Below are positions 9,753 to 17,155 of a stretch of DNA of 38,398 nt, piece after piece. This DNA is from Anaerolineae bacterium (GTDB taxonomy: Bacteria > Chloroflexota > Anaerolineae > Anaerolineales > Villigracilaceae). The position numbers and the translations under genes are program-made. Location: contig JAJPIZ010000015.1 in assembly GCA_021324435.1 (NCBI GenBank), positions 1-38,398 of the forward strand, read 5' to 3'. Each line of letters starts with the position of its first letter. Position 1 is the first letter of the stretch. Below the pieces are notes generated by a model, which was not told the DNA's origin, did no database searches, and saw only the letters and a list, made by a program, of their open reading frames with translations.

Positions 9753-10910
9753 ATGAAGAAATCTGTTGTTTGGAAACTGCTTGCTCTGATGGCGCTTGCA
9801 AGCATGTTGGTAACGGCCTGTAGCGGAGGCGCCAAACCCGCCGCGACGGAAGCGCCAGCCAGCAAAAAAGTGACTTCGACCGGCTATGAGTGCCCGGAGC
9901 CAAATCCGCGTGTGCAGGTTACGTCGAAGGAACTGAACCTGTTCGTGTGGACGGAGTACATTCCTCCAGACGTTCAGGAATGTTTTGAACTGGTCTACGG
10001 GATCAAGGTCAATCGCGATGAATATTCCGCGAATGAGGAGATGTACGCCAAATTGTCCGCGGGCGGAACGTCGTATGATCTTGTCCAACCGACTGACTAC
10101 ATTGTCAGCTTGATGGTGCGTCAGGGCTTGCTCCAGAAATTGGATAAGAGCAAGTTGACAGTCATGGGCAACTTCGACCCGAACTACTTGAACCTGTCCT
10201 TTGACCCCGGCAACGAATACACGATTCCGTATCAGGCCGGGACCGACGCCATTGTCTATAATGCCGACAAAGTAAAAGATCCTCCCAAGTCCTGGTCTGA
10301 TCTTTGGAAGCCCGAATACGCGGGCAAGATGGTTTTCCTGGACGACTCGCGCGCGACTATTGGCATGGTCCTGCTGACTCTCGGCTATGACGTCAATACG
10401 AAAGACCCCGCGCAACTTGATCAAGCCAAAGCCAAACTCAAGGAGCTTGTGCCGGGCATCAAACTCTTTGACAGCGACAGCCCCAAGACCGCCCTCATTG
10501 CAGGCGATGTGGACCTCGGTATGACGTGGACCGGTGAAGCCTTCCTTGCTCAACAAGAGAACCCCGCGATCACCTATGTCTATCCGACCGAAGGCGCCAT
10601 CTTATGGCAGGATAACTATGCCATTCCAAAAGACGCTCCGCATCTTGACGCGGCGTATGCGTGGTTGAATTACACCATGCAGGGCGATCTCTTCTGGATG
10701 ATGTTACGCGACTTCCCGTACACCAACCCGAACAAGGCCGCATTGGATTTTGCCAAAACCAATCACAAAGACCTGTACGACGCGTACATGAACTCGCCGA
10801 TCACCAATACGCCCGCCGAAGATATCAAAAACGGCCATCGCATTGACGATGTGGGTGATGCCCTGCCACTCTACGATCAGATTTGGACGGAAATAAAAGG
10901 CGGGCAGTAA
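9753..10910 (+). CDS. potD: Polyamine-binding lipoprotein PotD
   Basis: The protein is 385 residues from the ATG at 9753, preceded by a near-perfect AAGGAGG; upstream in-frame ATGs would start inside potC. A lipoprotein signal peptide ends in LVTAC with lipidated C23, then a Thr/Ala/Pro linker. The mature part is a periplasmic-binding-protein fold of the PotD/PotF type: LNLFVWTEYIPPDV (61-74), YDLVQPTDYIV, IPYQAGTDAIVYN, PKSWSDLW, and a late QDNYAIPKDAPH. Two further cysteines (C47, C77) lie near the N-terminus. It would capture putrescine or spermidine outside the membrane and hand it to PotBC. A terminator follows, closing the operon. Confidence 0.93.
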   Translation: MKKSVVWKLLALMALASMLVTACSGGAKPAATEAPASKKVTSTGYECPEPNPRVQVTSKELNLFVWTEYIPPDVQECFELVYGIKVNRDEYSANEEMYAKLSAGGTSYDLVQPTDYIVSLMVRQGLLQKLDKSKLTVMGNFDPNYLNLSFDPGNEYTIPYQAGTDAIVYNADKVKDPPKSWSDLWKPEYAGKMVFLDDSRATIGMVLLTLGYDVNTKDPAQLDQAKAKLKELVPGIKLFDSDSPKTALIAGDVDLGMTWTGEAFLAQQENPAITYVYPTEGAILWQDNYAIPKDAPHLDAAYAWLNYTMQGDLFWMMLRDFPYTNPNKAALDFAKTNHKDLYDAYMNSPITNTPAEDIKNGHRIDDVGDALPLYDQIWTEIKGGQ

Positions 10911-10940
10911 AACTAGCCTGCTACCCAAGCCGTTAAAAAA

Positions 10941-10973
10941 AGCGCCCGACGTAACACTCGGGTGCTTTTTTTT
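10941..10973 (+). terminator. Intrinsic terminator after potD
   Basis: AGCGCCCGA (10941-10949) pairs with TCGGGTGCT (10958-10966, one G-T pair) over an 8-nt loop. It is preceded by seven A and followed by eight T, so it is a classical, possibly bidirectional, terminator. Confidence 0.9.
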
Positions 10974-11017
10974 ATTGCATAAAATACCAAGCCATACTGA
11001 AAAATAATCATAAAGAG

Positions 11018-11046
11018 TTGACAGAAATGAAAAATTGTTATAAAAT
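11018..11046 (+). promoter_or_regulatory. Strong promoter giving an apparently leaderless mRNA
   Basis: TTGACA (11018-11023) is a perfect -35. After 17 bp comes TAAAAT (11041-11046), one mismatch from the -10 consensus. The ATG at 11053 is 6 nt after the -10, where the start of transcription would fall, and there is no Shine-Dalgarno. A TATAAA at 11039 is an alternative -10 and also leaves almost no leader. Confidence 0.72.
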
Positions 11047-11052
11047 GGCATC

Positions 11053-11508
11053 ATGGAAAGCGAAATTGTTACCGACGTTGACGAAACCGACCTTTACATC
11101 ATGAAAGCCCTCCGCAAAGATGGGCGTGAGGCTTTTACGCAGATTGCCGAGAAACTCAAAGTTTCGCCGGGCATGATTCGTCAGCGCTACAACCGCCTCG
11201 TGGAACAGGGGCTTCTCAAGGTGGTTGCCATCACCAATCCGGTTCATCGCGGGTTGAAGACGATGGCCATGATCGGCTTGCGAACCGATGGCAATCGCAT
11301 GTTGGCCGTCGCCGATAAAGTTGCCAAACTGGATGAAGTTGTTTATCTGGTCGTGGTCAGCGGGCGGTTCGACATGCTGATCGAGGTGGCCTGCCGCGAT
11401 CACGAAGATTTGCTCAAATTCATCACGGAGAAGTTGTACAGTATCGAAGGAGTGCGTGAAGCGGAAACGTTCATGCACTTGAAGATTGTCAAAGAAGTGT
11501 ATTTCTAA
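11053..11508 (+). CDS. Second Lrp/AsnC-family regulator, probably leaderless
   Basis: The 151-residue protein has an AsnC-type helix-turn-helix (about 10-60: DETDLYIMKALRKDGR, FTQIAEKLKVSPGMIRQRYNRLVEQGLL) and a RAM domain (about 68-148). It differs clearly from the regulator at 593, so the two are distinct paralogues and not a recent duplicate. It is the first gene of a unit with a saccharopine-dehydrogenase-family enzyme and lies between two amine-catabolic clusters, either of which it may control. The -10 box lies 6 nt before ATG and no ribosome site is visible, suggesting leaderless translation. Confidence 0.88.
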   Translation: MESEIVTDVDETDLYIMKALRKDGREAFTQIAEKLKVSPGMIRQRYNRLVEQGLLKVVAITNPVHRGLKTMAMIGLRTDGNRMLAVADKVAKLDEVVYLVVVSGRFDMLIEVACRDHEDLLKFITEKLYSIEGVREAETFMHLKIVKEVYF

Positions 11509-11510
11509 AT

Positions 11511-11606
11511 ATGTCGTTGCGAGGAGTGCTGAAGGCGCGACGAAGCAATCTCCTCCGCCATGTTGGAGATTGCTTCGTCAGGCAGAACACCTTCCTCGCA
11601 ATGACG
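11511..11606 (+). repeat. Dispersed palindromic repeat, family A, copy 2
   Basis: Outer arms GTCGTTGCGAGG and CCTCGCAATGAC enclose inner arms GAAGCAATCTCC and GGAGATTGCTTC, a nested inverted repeat. It is closely related to 5271-5358 and 36596-36686. It starts right after the Lrp stop codon. An in-frame ORF runs through it but has no support as a gene. Confidence 0.9.
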
Positions 11607-11669
11607 TGCAAGTCAGATACTTTGTCTACATCCGCAAACGTCGGATCGTGGAGCCATCCGAAAGGAATC

Positions 11670-11801
11670 ATGAAAGCCCTGCTCGATGCAGTGAATGCAA
11701 TTGGGGAAACGTTTGCAAGAGTTTTTACAGTCATCACTGTTGACAATTCACATCGTCAACCTAACTCGCACGTGCGGGTTATAAAACAAATGGAGAAATA
11801 A
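11670..11801 (+). CDS. Possible 43-residue small protein or leader peptide
   Basis: An ATG at 11670, just after AAAGGA, opens 43 codons ending TAA at 11799-11801, four bases before the next gene. The N-terminal half (MKALLDAVNAIGETFARVFTVITV) could be an amphipathic or hydrophobic helix; the rest is polar. The Shine-Dalgarno of the downstream gene lies inside its last codons, which would couple the two. The ORF also overlaps two inverted repeats that look like regulatory sites, so it may be fortuitous. I do not recognise it. Confidence 0.25.
   Translation: MKALLDAVNAIGETFARVFTVITVDNSHRQPNSHVRVIKQMEK
11739..11781 (+). promoter_or_regulatory. Two inverted repeats before the saccharopine dehydrogenase gene
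   Basis: GTTGAC (11739-11744) and GTCAAC (11755-11760) form one inverted repeat; the left arm overlaps a perfect TTGACA (11740-11745). Next, 11762-11781 is a 20-bp palindrome (TAACTCGCA-CG-TGCGGGTTA) with one mismatched pair. They lie 25-65 bp before the ATG at 11806. Candidate operators, possibly for the adjacent Lrp protein, or a leader hairpin. Confidence 0.45.
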
Positions 11802-11805
11802 TCTC

Positions 11806-13035
11806 ATGAAAGTGTTGCTCGTGGGCGTCGGCGGAGTGGGGGAGGCCATCGCGGCGATTGCCAAACCGCGCCAATGGCTGGAGCAGATGGTCCTGGCGGA
11901 TTACAACTTAAAGCGCGCCGAAGAAGTCCAGAAAAAGCTCGGTGACGCGACTCGTTTCCTGGTCGAGTTTGTGGATGCGAATAAACAGGAAAACATCGAA
12001 GCGCTTGCCAAAAAGTACAACGTGGATCTCATCATGAACGCCGTGGATCCGATCTTCAATCCCCAGATTTTCGATGCCGCCTATGCGGTGGGCGCGAAAT
12101 ATATGGATATGGCGATGACCCTTTCCTCGCCGCATCCGTCTGACCCGTTCCATAAGCCGGGAGTCAAACTGGGAGACTACCAGTTCGCGAAGGCTAAAGA
12201 TTGGGAAGGCAAAGGATTGCTCGCATTAGTCGGCATCGGTGTGGAGCCGGGCATGGCGGATGTGTTTGCGCGTTACGCCCAAGATTATCTATTCGATGAG
12301 ATCGAAGAGATCGGTATTCGTGATGGAGCAAACCTTGTCATTGATGGTTATGAGTTCGCGCCCAGTTTTTCGATTTGGACCACAATCGAAGAGTGCCTGA
12401 ACCCGCCGATTATTTGGGAGCAGGATAAAGGCTGGTTTACGACCGCGCCATTCTCTGAACCGGAAGTGTTCGACTTCCCCGGCGGCATTGGCAAAGTGGA
12501 GGTGGTCAATGTGGAGCATGAAGAAGTTTTGCTTGTGCCGCGCTGGGTGAAGACCAAGCGCGTCACGTTCAAGTATGGCCTTGGAGATCAATTCATCGGC
12601 GTGCTAAAGACATTGCATGCATTAGGTCTGGATAAAAAGGAAAAGATCAACGTCAAGGGTGTCCAAGTGTCGCCGCGGGATGTGGTGGCGGCTTGTTTGC
12701 CCGACCCCGCTCATCTCGGCGATAAGATGCATGGCAAGACCTGCGCGGGCACATGGGTCAAGGGAATCAAAGACGGCCAACCGCGTGAAGTCTATCTGTA
12801 TCAGGTTGCCGATAATCAGGAATGTATGCAGGCTTGGGGATGTCAGGCAGTGGTGGCGCAAACCGCCTTCAGCGCGGTGATTGCCATGGACTTGATCGAG
12901 CATGGGATTTGGAACGGCGCCGGTGTGCTTGGGCCTGAGGCCTTTGATCCGCTTCCATTCATGGACCGTATGGCGGATTACGGCTTCCCATATGGAATCA
13001 AAGAAATGACAAAGAGCGCTGTAATCGCGAGCTAA
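11806..13035 (+). CDS. Saccharopine dehydrogenase-family oxidoreductase
   Basis: This 409-residue protein has an N-terminal Rossmann fold starting MKVLLVGVGGVGEAIA (GxGGxGxxxA, residues 7-16), with D32 after the second strand, NAVDP (77-81) and a family-typical C-terminal domain from about 140 (GVEPGMADVFARY). The family includes saccharopine dehydrogenase, lysine 6-dehydrogenase and carboxy(nor)spermidine dehydrogenase. The last condenses a diamine with aspartate semialdehyde. Near genes for putrescine uptake and transamination, a role in amine or lysine metabolism is plausible, but the sequence alone does not choose. GGAG lies 10 nt before the ATG. A large hairpin follows. Confidence 0.8.
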   Translation: MKVLLVGVGGVGEAIAAIAKPRQWLEQMVLADYNLKRAEEVQKKLGDATRFLVEFVDANKQENIEALAKKYNVDLIMNAVDPIFNPQIFDAAYAVGAKYMDMAMTLSSPHPSDPFHKPGVKLGDYQFAKAKDWEGKGLLALVGIGVEPGMADVFARYAQDYLFDEIEEIGIRDGANLVIDGYEFAPSFSIWTTIEECLNPPIIWEQDKGWFTTAPFSEPEVFDFPGGIGKVEVVNVEHEEVLLVPRWVKTKRVTFKYGLGDQFIGVLKTLHALGLDKKEKINVKGVQVSPRDVVAACLPDPAHLGDKMHGKTCAGTWVKGIKDGQPREVYLYQVADNQECMQAWGCQAVVAQTAFSAVIAMDLIEHGIWNGAGVLGPEAFDPLPFMDRMADYGFPYGIKEMTKSAVIAS

Positions 13036-13109
13036 GCCCCACCCGTCACTTCGTGACACTTCCCCAAATTCTAAACTTCGGAGTTTGGGGAAGGTTGGTG
13101 TAGGGGCTT
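13034..13109. terminator. Nested hairpins between convergent genes
   Basis: The outer arms AAGCCCC (13034-13040) and GGGGCTT (13103-13109) enclose two hairpins: GTCAC-TTC-GTGAC (13044-13056) and CTTCCCCAAA (13059-13068) with TTTGGGGAAG (13084-13093). It begins at the stop of the plus-strand dehydrogenase gene and ends next to the minus-strand lipoprotein stop. It may terminate in both directions; no long T run is seen. The layered structure also resembles a dispersed repeat. Confidence 0.6.
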
Positions 13110-13111
13110 GG

Positions 13112-13549
13112 CTATTGCACCATAAATTCCTTTTCTCCGATCTTTGTCCCGTTCTCGTAAACTTCGACCTTGTAATTCCCGACCGGCATTTTACCTCCGC
13201 TACCGAGCCATGTTTCGACAAAGGCAGAACGACCATCATGTGAAACGGTCTGATAGGCGAGAGGTGCATTCGGGTCTTGACCGCCGGTGGTGAGGCCATA
13301 CCACTTGACATCGAAGACAACGCCTGGCGGTAAGCCGTTTGTATCTATCAAAATGTAAACCGTATCAGTCTGTGAAAAGCTGTAGGTTTCATGCGTTCCG
13401 GCCTTATCGCTGGCGAGATAAAAATGCGGCGGACCAGAAGGTGTGGGCGTCACTGTTCCGAAGCCAAACGCCGAAGCATCACAGGCCAGTCCAGAAGCAA
13501 AAAGCGCCGCGAGCGCGGCGAGCATTGTAAACATTGAATGAGTTTTCAT
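13112..13549 (-). CDS. Exported protein, putative lipoprotein, unknown function
   Basis: The 145-residue protein starts with a signal peptide (MKTHSMFTMLAALAALFASGLAC). C23 sits in a weak lipobox (G-L-A-C), so lipidation is possible but the -3 residue is not the usual Leu. After a Thr/Pro linker, residues 40-145 form a compact beta-rich domain with VYILIDTNGLPPGVVFDVKWYG, SAFVETWLG and VGNYKVEVYENG. This has the look of an Ig-like sandwich, and no enzyme motif is visible. GGAG precedes the ATG. It lies 31 bp after the Rab-like GTPase gene on the same strand and may be cotranscribed with it. Function not recognised. Confidence 0.7.
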   Translation of the reverse strand: MKTHSMFTMLAALAALFASGLACDASAFGFGTVTPTPSGPPHFYLASDKAGTHETYSFSQTDTVYILIDTNGLPPGVVFDVKWYGLTTGGQDPNAPLAYQTVSHDGRSAFVETWLGSGGKMPVGNYKVEVYENGTKIGEKEFMVQ

Positions 13550-13580
13550 CGCAGATTCTCCTGGATTGTGTACCCGTAAA

Positions 13581-14087
13581 TTACTTGAGGGCTAGTTCCG
13601 CTAAACCCTTGAAGACGGCCTCGGTCCCCTCACCGGTGCGGGCGCTGGTCTCGTAGTAGACGGCTCCGATCTTCTTCGCAAAGAGTTGAGCGATCTCCGG
13701 CTTTTGAGTCCGTTCAAGATCAATTTTGTTTCCGACTACGATAAATTTTTCGTCAGGGACGGCCTTCAGAATTTCGTCGCGCCAGCCTGCCAGATGTTCA
13801 AGCGATTCTGGAGCAGTTACATCATAAACCAAAGCCGCGGCGCGACTGCCGCGATAGAAACCGGGGCGCATGAATTGAAATCGTTCCTGCCCGGCCATGT
13901 CCCAAATGGACAATTTGATTTTCCCGCTGGGAAGTACGATGGTGTGAGTATGGAAGTCCACGCCGATGGTAGCCACGCGTGAGGAGGAAAATTTTCCTTC
14001 TGTGTAAGACCGAATCAGGGAAGTCTTTCCCACATTTCCATCACCAGCGAAGACGACTTTTATGAGTTTTGTATCCATCGTGGTCAC
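13581..14087 (-). CDS. Rab/Ras-like small GTPase
   Basis: The 168-residue protein is a complete Ras-superfamily G domain with all five motifs. G1 is GDGNVGKT (15-22), G2 is T40 in ATIGVDF, G3 is WDMAGQE with D63 and the catalytic glutamine Q67, G4 is NKID (120-123), and G5 is ETSA (146-149). The IGVDF switch I and WDxAGQERF switch II are those of eukaryotic Rab proteins, closer than those of bacterial MglA, which lacks this pattern. No C-terminal prenylation cysteine is present (it ends ELALK). The start is GTG at 14087 or ATG at 14078. It lies 15 bp after a gene whose C-terminus looks like a longin/roadblock domain, a known class of GTPase partner. Cellular role unknown. Confidence 0.92.
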   Translation of the reverse strand: MTTMDTKLIKVVFAGDGNVGKTSLIRSYTEGKFSSSRVATIGVDFHTHTIVLPSGKIKLSIWDMAGQERFQFMRPGFYRGSRAAALVYDVTAPESLEHLAGWRDEILKAVPDEKFIVVGNKIDLERTQKPEIAQLFAKKIGAVYYETSARTGEGTEAVFKGLAELALK

Positions 14088-14102
14088 GAAAAGGAACAGG
14101 TG

Positions 14103-14786
14103 CTATTCGCGCCAGTTGCCAAGGAAATATTGATGTGGAAAAATGAGTTTATCAGTGTCAATAGGTTTTGAGGTGAGGACAGGCCGATTGGCTCCTTCAA
14201 AGTGCCGATGGAGTTTATCCAAATATTCCAATTGACCGGGGACAGGCTCATTGTTGAAGATGGCCAGCAGTGTGGTGTATTGCCCCTGAACAAAACATAA
14301 GCGCTGACCGCCCTCGATTTCTGTCAGGCGCATCCCGGCTCCGAAGATTTCCTTTGTGGCCGAGTGATAGGATGACAACATGGGAATCACCAGGGCCGGG
14401 TCAAGCGTGAATTTGCCCAGCGTAGCCAGCGGCAGGCCGCTATCGTTCTCGTAGATCGCATAAGCCTGCGCGGTAGCCATGTGCTGTCTGCGAATTACCA
14501 GACTCTCGCCTTCTCTGGCCGCTTCCTTCCATTCGTCCGGCCAGACGGCGGCCACTGCTTCCACGCGTCGAATTTCCAGTTGATAATGGCTGTACAGTTC
14601 CCGAAACTGGGCGGAGTTGATCTTGCGCTTCGCAAAATCCGAAACCAACTTGTCTATTTTCTTATGGACTTTGTTGATGTATTCCCGCGCGTCTTCTGCC
14701 GCGTCGAAAGACTTAGATTCTGCGGAAGAGTCGTTCCTGGAAGAAGACTTTTTTCTGTCGCTTAATACGCGTTCCAGCCAGTTCAT
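14103..14786 (-). CDS. Unknown protein with longin/roadblock-like C-terminal domain, GTPase neighbour
   Basis: The 227-residue protein has a charged Ser/Lys-rich N-terminus (10-30), a helical, probably coiled-coil middle (about 30-80, EYINKVHKKIDKLVSDFAKRK) and a C-terminal alpha/beta domain (about 105-200). That domain begins AYAIYENDSGLPLATLGKF, then DPALVIPMLSSYHSATKEIFG, then paired strands RLTEIEGGQRLCFVQGQYTTLLAIF. The strand-turn-strand-long helix-strand order and the DSGLPL and DPALV wording resemble longin/roadblock sensor domains found next to small GTPases in prokaryotes. This is pattern recognition, not a search result. It could be a regulator (GAP, GEF or scaffold) of the adjacent Rab-like protein. 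Upstream on this strand, TATAAT (14823-14818) may be its -10. Confidence 0.65.
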   Translation of the reverse strand: MNWLERVLSDRKKSSSRNDSSAESKSFDAAEDAREYINKVHKKIDKLVSDFAKRKINSAQFRELYSHYQLEIRRVEAVAAVWPDEWKEAAREGESLVIRRQHMATAQAYAIYENDSGLPLATLGKFTLDPALVIPMLSSYHSATKEIFGAGMRLTEIEGGQRLCFVQGQYTTLLAIFNNEPVPGQLEYLDKLHRHFEGANRPVLTSKPIDTDKLIFPHQYFLGNWRE

Positions 14787-14823
14787 TTTGACAATCCGAT
14801 TTCGTTAAAGTGGAGAAATTATA

Positions 14824-15078
14824 TCATCGTGGTTTCGGACTTCGGATGTCCCTCGCGTTTCTGAAAAAAATCTCTATGCACTGAGCGGAGCGGCGGAAAG
14901 GTGCCGCGAAGTCGAAGCGCTGGCCCTCTCTGGCAAGGCCGAAGCGGAGGAAAAGGTTAATCGTCCGCGCGCCGCTAAAAGTCACGAATGAAGCGGGGTG
15001 CCCGGTGCTCCCGCGCTTGGGCTGGGCGATGTTCGCATGATGCTCACTCGCCCAACTGTCGCTTTCGGAAAATCGCAA
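14824..15078. other. Non-coding stretch with repeat-like sequence
   Basis: No gene is supported between the divergent genes at 14786 and 15140. A minus-strand ORF of 105 codons crosses the stretch but lacks a ribosome site and has a composition like translated repeat sequence. The segment around 14880-14935 has the ACTGAGCGGAGC and GCGAAGTCGAAGC wording common to dispersed intergenic repeats and resembles the element at 21754-21832. It may be a degenerate copy. Confidence 0.45.
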
Positions 15079-15107
15079 TTGTCGTTTATGTCCTCCATCC
15101 GTATAAT
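15079..15107 (+). promoter_or_regulatory. Sigma70-type promoter of the AOR operon
   Basis: TTGTCG (15079-15084) and a perfect TATAAT (15102-15107) are spaced 17 bp. Transcription would begin near 15114, 26 nt before the ATG at 15140, with AAGGAGG (15128-15134) between. Confidence 0.78.
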
Positions 15108-15139
15108 GGTAAAAATCTGATTCACAGAAGGAGGATGCC

Positions 15140-17053
15140 ATGCCCTTCGGTTATAACGGAAAGATTTTGCATGTTGACCTGACGAAAGGCACGCTGACAG
15201 TGGAGGAGCCGCCCGAGTCGTTCTATCGCAAATATATGGGCGGGAGCGCGATGGGGTTGTATTACATCCTGAAGGAGATGCCCAAGGGCGCCGATCCTCT
15301 CGGACCCGATAACGTGCTCACCCTTATGTGCGGAGTCACCACTGGCGCGGCGATCTCCGGCCAAAGCCGCATCAATGCCAACGCCAAATCGCCGATCAGC
15401 GGCGGCATCGGCGATTCACAGGGTGGCGGATATTTTCCGGCGGAATTGAAATTCGCGGGCTTTGATGGAATTGTGATCAAAGGCAAATCACCCAGGCCCG
15501 TTTATCTTTCGATCATTGACGGCAAACCTGAACTGCGTGACGCCGCGCATTTGATGGGCAAGATCACGGGGGAGGTAGATTCGATTTTGAAAAAGGAATG
15601 GAATGACAACAAAATCGAGATTCTGCAACATGGCCCCGCGGCGGAACATGGCGTGATTTTCTCTTCGTTGTTGAGCATGTCCAATCGCAACAACGGACGC
15701 ACCGGCATGGGGCTGGTGATGGCTTCCAAGAATCTCAAAGCTGTTGTTGTGCGCGGGCGAAAGAAAGTGGAATTGGCGGATCAGAAAACAGTCGTGGGCT
15801 TGAACCGCATTGGGCCGAAGGAAGTTCCAAACAATCCCGATATGGATGGCCTCGCCAAATATGGCACGGCGTCGGTCGTCCTGCCGCAAAACACGAACGG
15901 GACACTTCCGGCTTTCAATTACAACGAAGGCACGTTCGCAGATTGCGAGCCGATCAGCGGCGAGAAGATGGCCGAGACGATTTTGAAAGACCGCGAGACT
16001 TGTTATGCGTGTGTGGTGCGATGCAAACGTGTCGTTGAAATCAAAGAAGGCGCGTATAAAGCTGATCCCTATTACGGCGGCCCGGAGTATGAAACCATCA
16101 GCACTTTTGGCTCCTATTGCGGCATCAGTGATCTTTCCGCGATTGCGCTGGCAAATCAAATCTGCAACGAGAACGGCGTGGACACGATTGCCTGCGGCGC
16201 GACGATTGCCTTTGCGATGGAGTGTTATGAGAAAGGCATCATTACGAAAGAACAGACCAACGGCATTGACTTGAAATTTGGAAACGTCGAGGCCATGCTG
16301 GCTGCGCTCAGAGCGATTGTCAAGGCGGAAGGGCCTCTTGGCAAAGCTCTTTCGCAAGGCTCGGAGCGCGCCGCAAAAATGTGGGGCAAGGGCGCGGATG
16401 AATGTCTCATCACGGTCAAAGGCGCAGAGGCGCCCGCGCACATGCCGCAGGCCAAACGCTCGCTGGCTCTCATCTACGCGGTCAACCCATTCGGCGCGGA
16501 TCACCAATCCAGCGAACACGATTGGATGATCGAAGAAGGCATGGCGTCCGATCTGTACATGAGCCGTCTCTCACTGCTCGGCATGCCCAATAAACTCGCG
16601 CCGCTCTCACTGGACGCGGCCAAAGTCAAATACGCCTGGCTCACCGAAGTCTTTTATTCCATGCTCGATACGGTCGAGTTGTGTCAATTCGTCTGGGGTC
16701 CGGGCTGGACGCTTTACGGTCCGAAAGAGACGGTGGACTTTGTCAAAGCAGTCACGGGCTGGGATGTCACATTGGATGAATTGATGGCGGTCGGTATGCG
16801 CCGCTTGAATCTCATGCGGACCTTCAATGCCCGCGAGGGACTCGACCGAAAAGCGGACAAACTGCCAAAGAAATTTTTCAAAGCCTTGGGCGGAACCGGT
16901 CCGACCGCGGGCATCGCTCTGACTCACGAGGAAGTGGATTCCGCCATAGACGAATACTACAAGCTGGCAGGCTGGACTCCCAACGGTATCCCGACCAAGG
17001 ACTCGCTGAAGAAACTCGGCCTTGAGTGGGCGGTGGAACTTCTACCTGCATAA
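15140..17053 (+). CDS. aor: Tungsten aldehyde:ferredoxin oxidoreductase (AOR family), paralogue 1
   Basis: This 637-residue full-length AOR-family protein oxidises an aldehyde to the acid and reduces ferredoxin, using a tungsto- or molybdo-bispterin. The [4Fe-4S] ligands appear as C288-x2-C291-x3-C295 in CYACVVRCKR plus C515 in DTVELCQF. The first three have the numbering recalled for the Pyrococcus furiosus enzyme. Other family features are GYNGKILHVDLTKG (4-17), YMGGSAMG (32-39), SGQSRINANAKSPISGGIGDSQGGG (73-97) and GRTGMGLVMASKNLKA (186-201). A good promoter and AAGGAGG precede it. It heads an operon with two aminotransferases and a second AOR, so its substrates are probably amine-derived aldehydes (inference). 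Confidence 0.93.
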   Translation: MPFGYNGKILHVDLTKGTLTVEEPPESFYRKYMGGSAMGLYYILKEMPKGADPLGPDNVLTLMCGVTTGAAISGQSRINANAKSPISGGIGDSQGGGYFPAELKFAGFDGIVIKGKSPRPVYLSIIDGKPELRDAAHLMGKITGEVDSILKKEWNDNKIEILQHGPAAEHGVIFSSLLSMSNRNNGRTGMGLVMASKNLKAVVVRGRKKVELADQKTVVGLNRIGPKEVPNNPDMDGLAKYGTASVVLPQNTNGTLPAFNYNEGTFADCEPISGEKMAETILKDRETCYACVVRCKRVVEIKEGAYKADPYYGGPEYETISTFGSYCGISDLSAIALANQICNENGVDTIACGATIAFAMECYEKGIITKEQTNGIDLKFGNVEAMLAALRAIVKAEGPLGKALSQGSERAAKMWGKGADECLITVKGAEAPAHMPQAKRSLALIYAVNPFGADHQSSEHDWMIEEGMASDLYMSRLSLLGMPNKLAPLSLDAAKVKYAWLTEVFYSMLDTVELCQFVWGPGWTLYGPKETVDFVKAVTGWDVTLDELMAVGMRRLNLMRTFNAREGLDRKADKLPKKFFKALGGTGPTAGIALTHEEVDSAIDEYYKLAGWTPNGIPTKDSLKKLGLEWAVELLPA

Positions 17054-17055
17054 AG

Positions 17056-17137
17056 CCGATATTCGATAATTAGAAAACCGAAATTCGACGATGCTGAAAT
17101 TGATTTCTGAATCTCGAATATCGGGTATCGAATATCG
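17056..17137. repeat. AT-rich inverted repeat, family B
   Basis: CGATATTCGATA (17057-17068) pairs with TATCGAATATCG (17126-17137). Between them are related TTCGA/TCGAA fragments. The wording matches the perfect palindrome at 19864-19893 in the same operon. It fills the gap between AOR 1 and gabT. Confidence 0.7.
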
Positions 17138-17155
17138 CCAATCAAAAAGGATGCC

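Noticed and set aside
11511..11669. Extension of the small ORF upstream to 11511
   Set aside because: The first part is translated repeat family A; only the part from 11670 has a plausible start.
13581..14087. Bacterial polarity GTPase MglA
   Set aside because: The switch regions are Rab-like (IGVDF, WDMAGQERF) and the partner gene does not look like MglB alone, so MglA is not the best call.
14824..15141. 105-codon minus-strand ORF in the gap before AOR 1
   Set aside because: No ribosome site, it overlaps the AOR 1 promoter, and its sequence looks like translated dispersed repeat.
15488..16519. 343-codon ORF antisense to AOR 1
   Set aside because: It mirrors the GC-rich codon positions of a convincing AOR gene and has no recognisable domain or ribosome site. 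The same applies to antisense ORFs at 2500-3417, 5730-6410 and 37343-38197.
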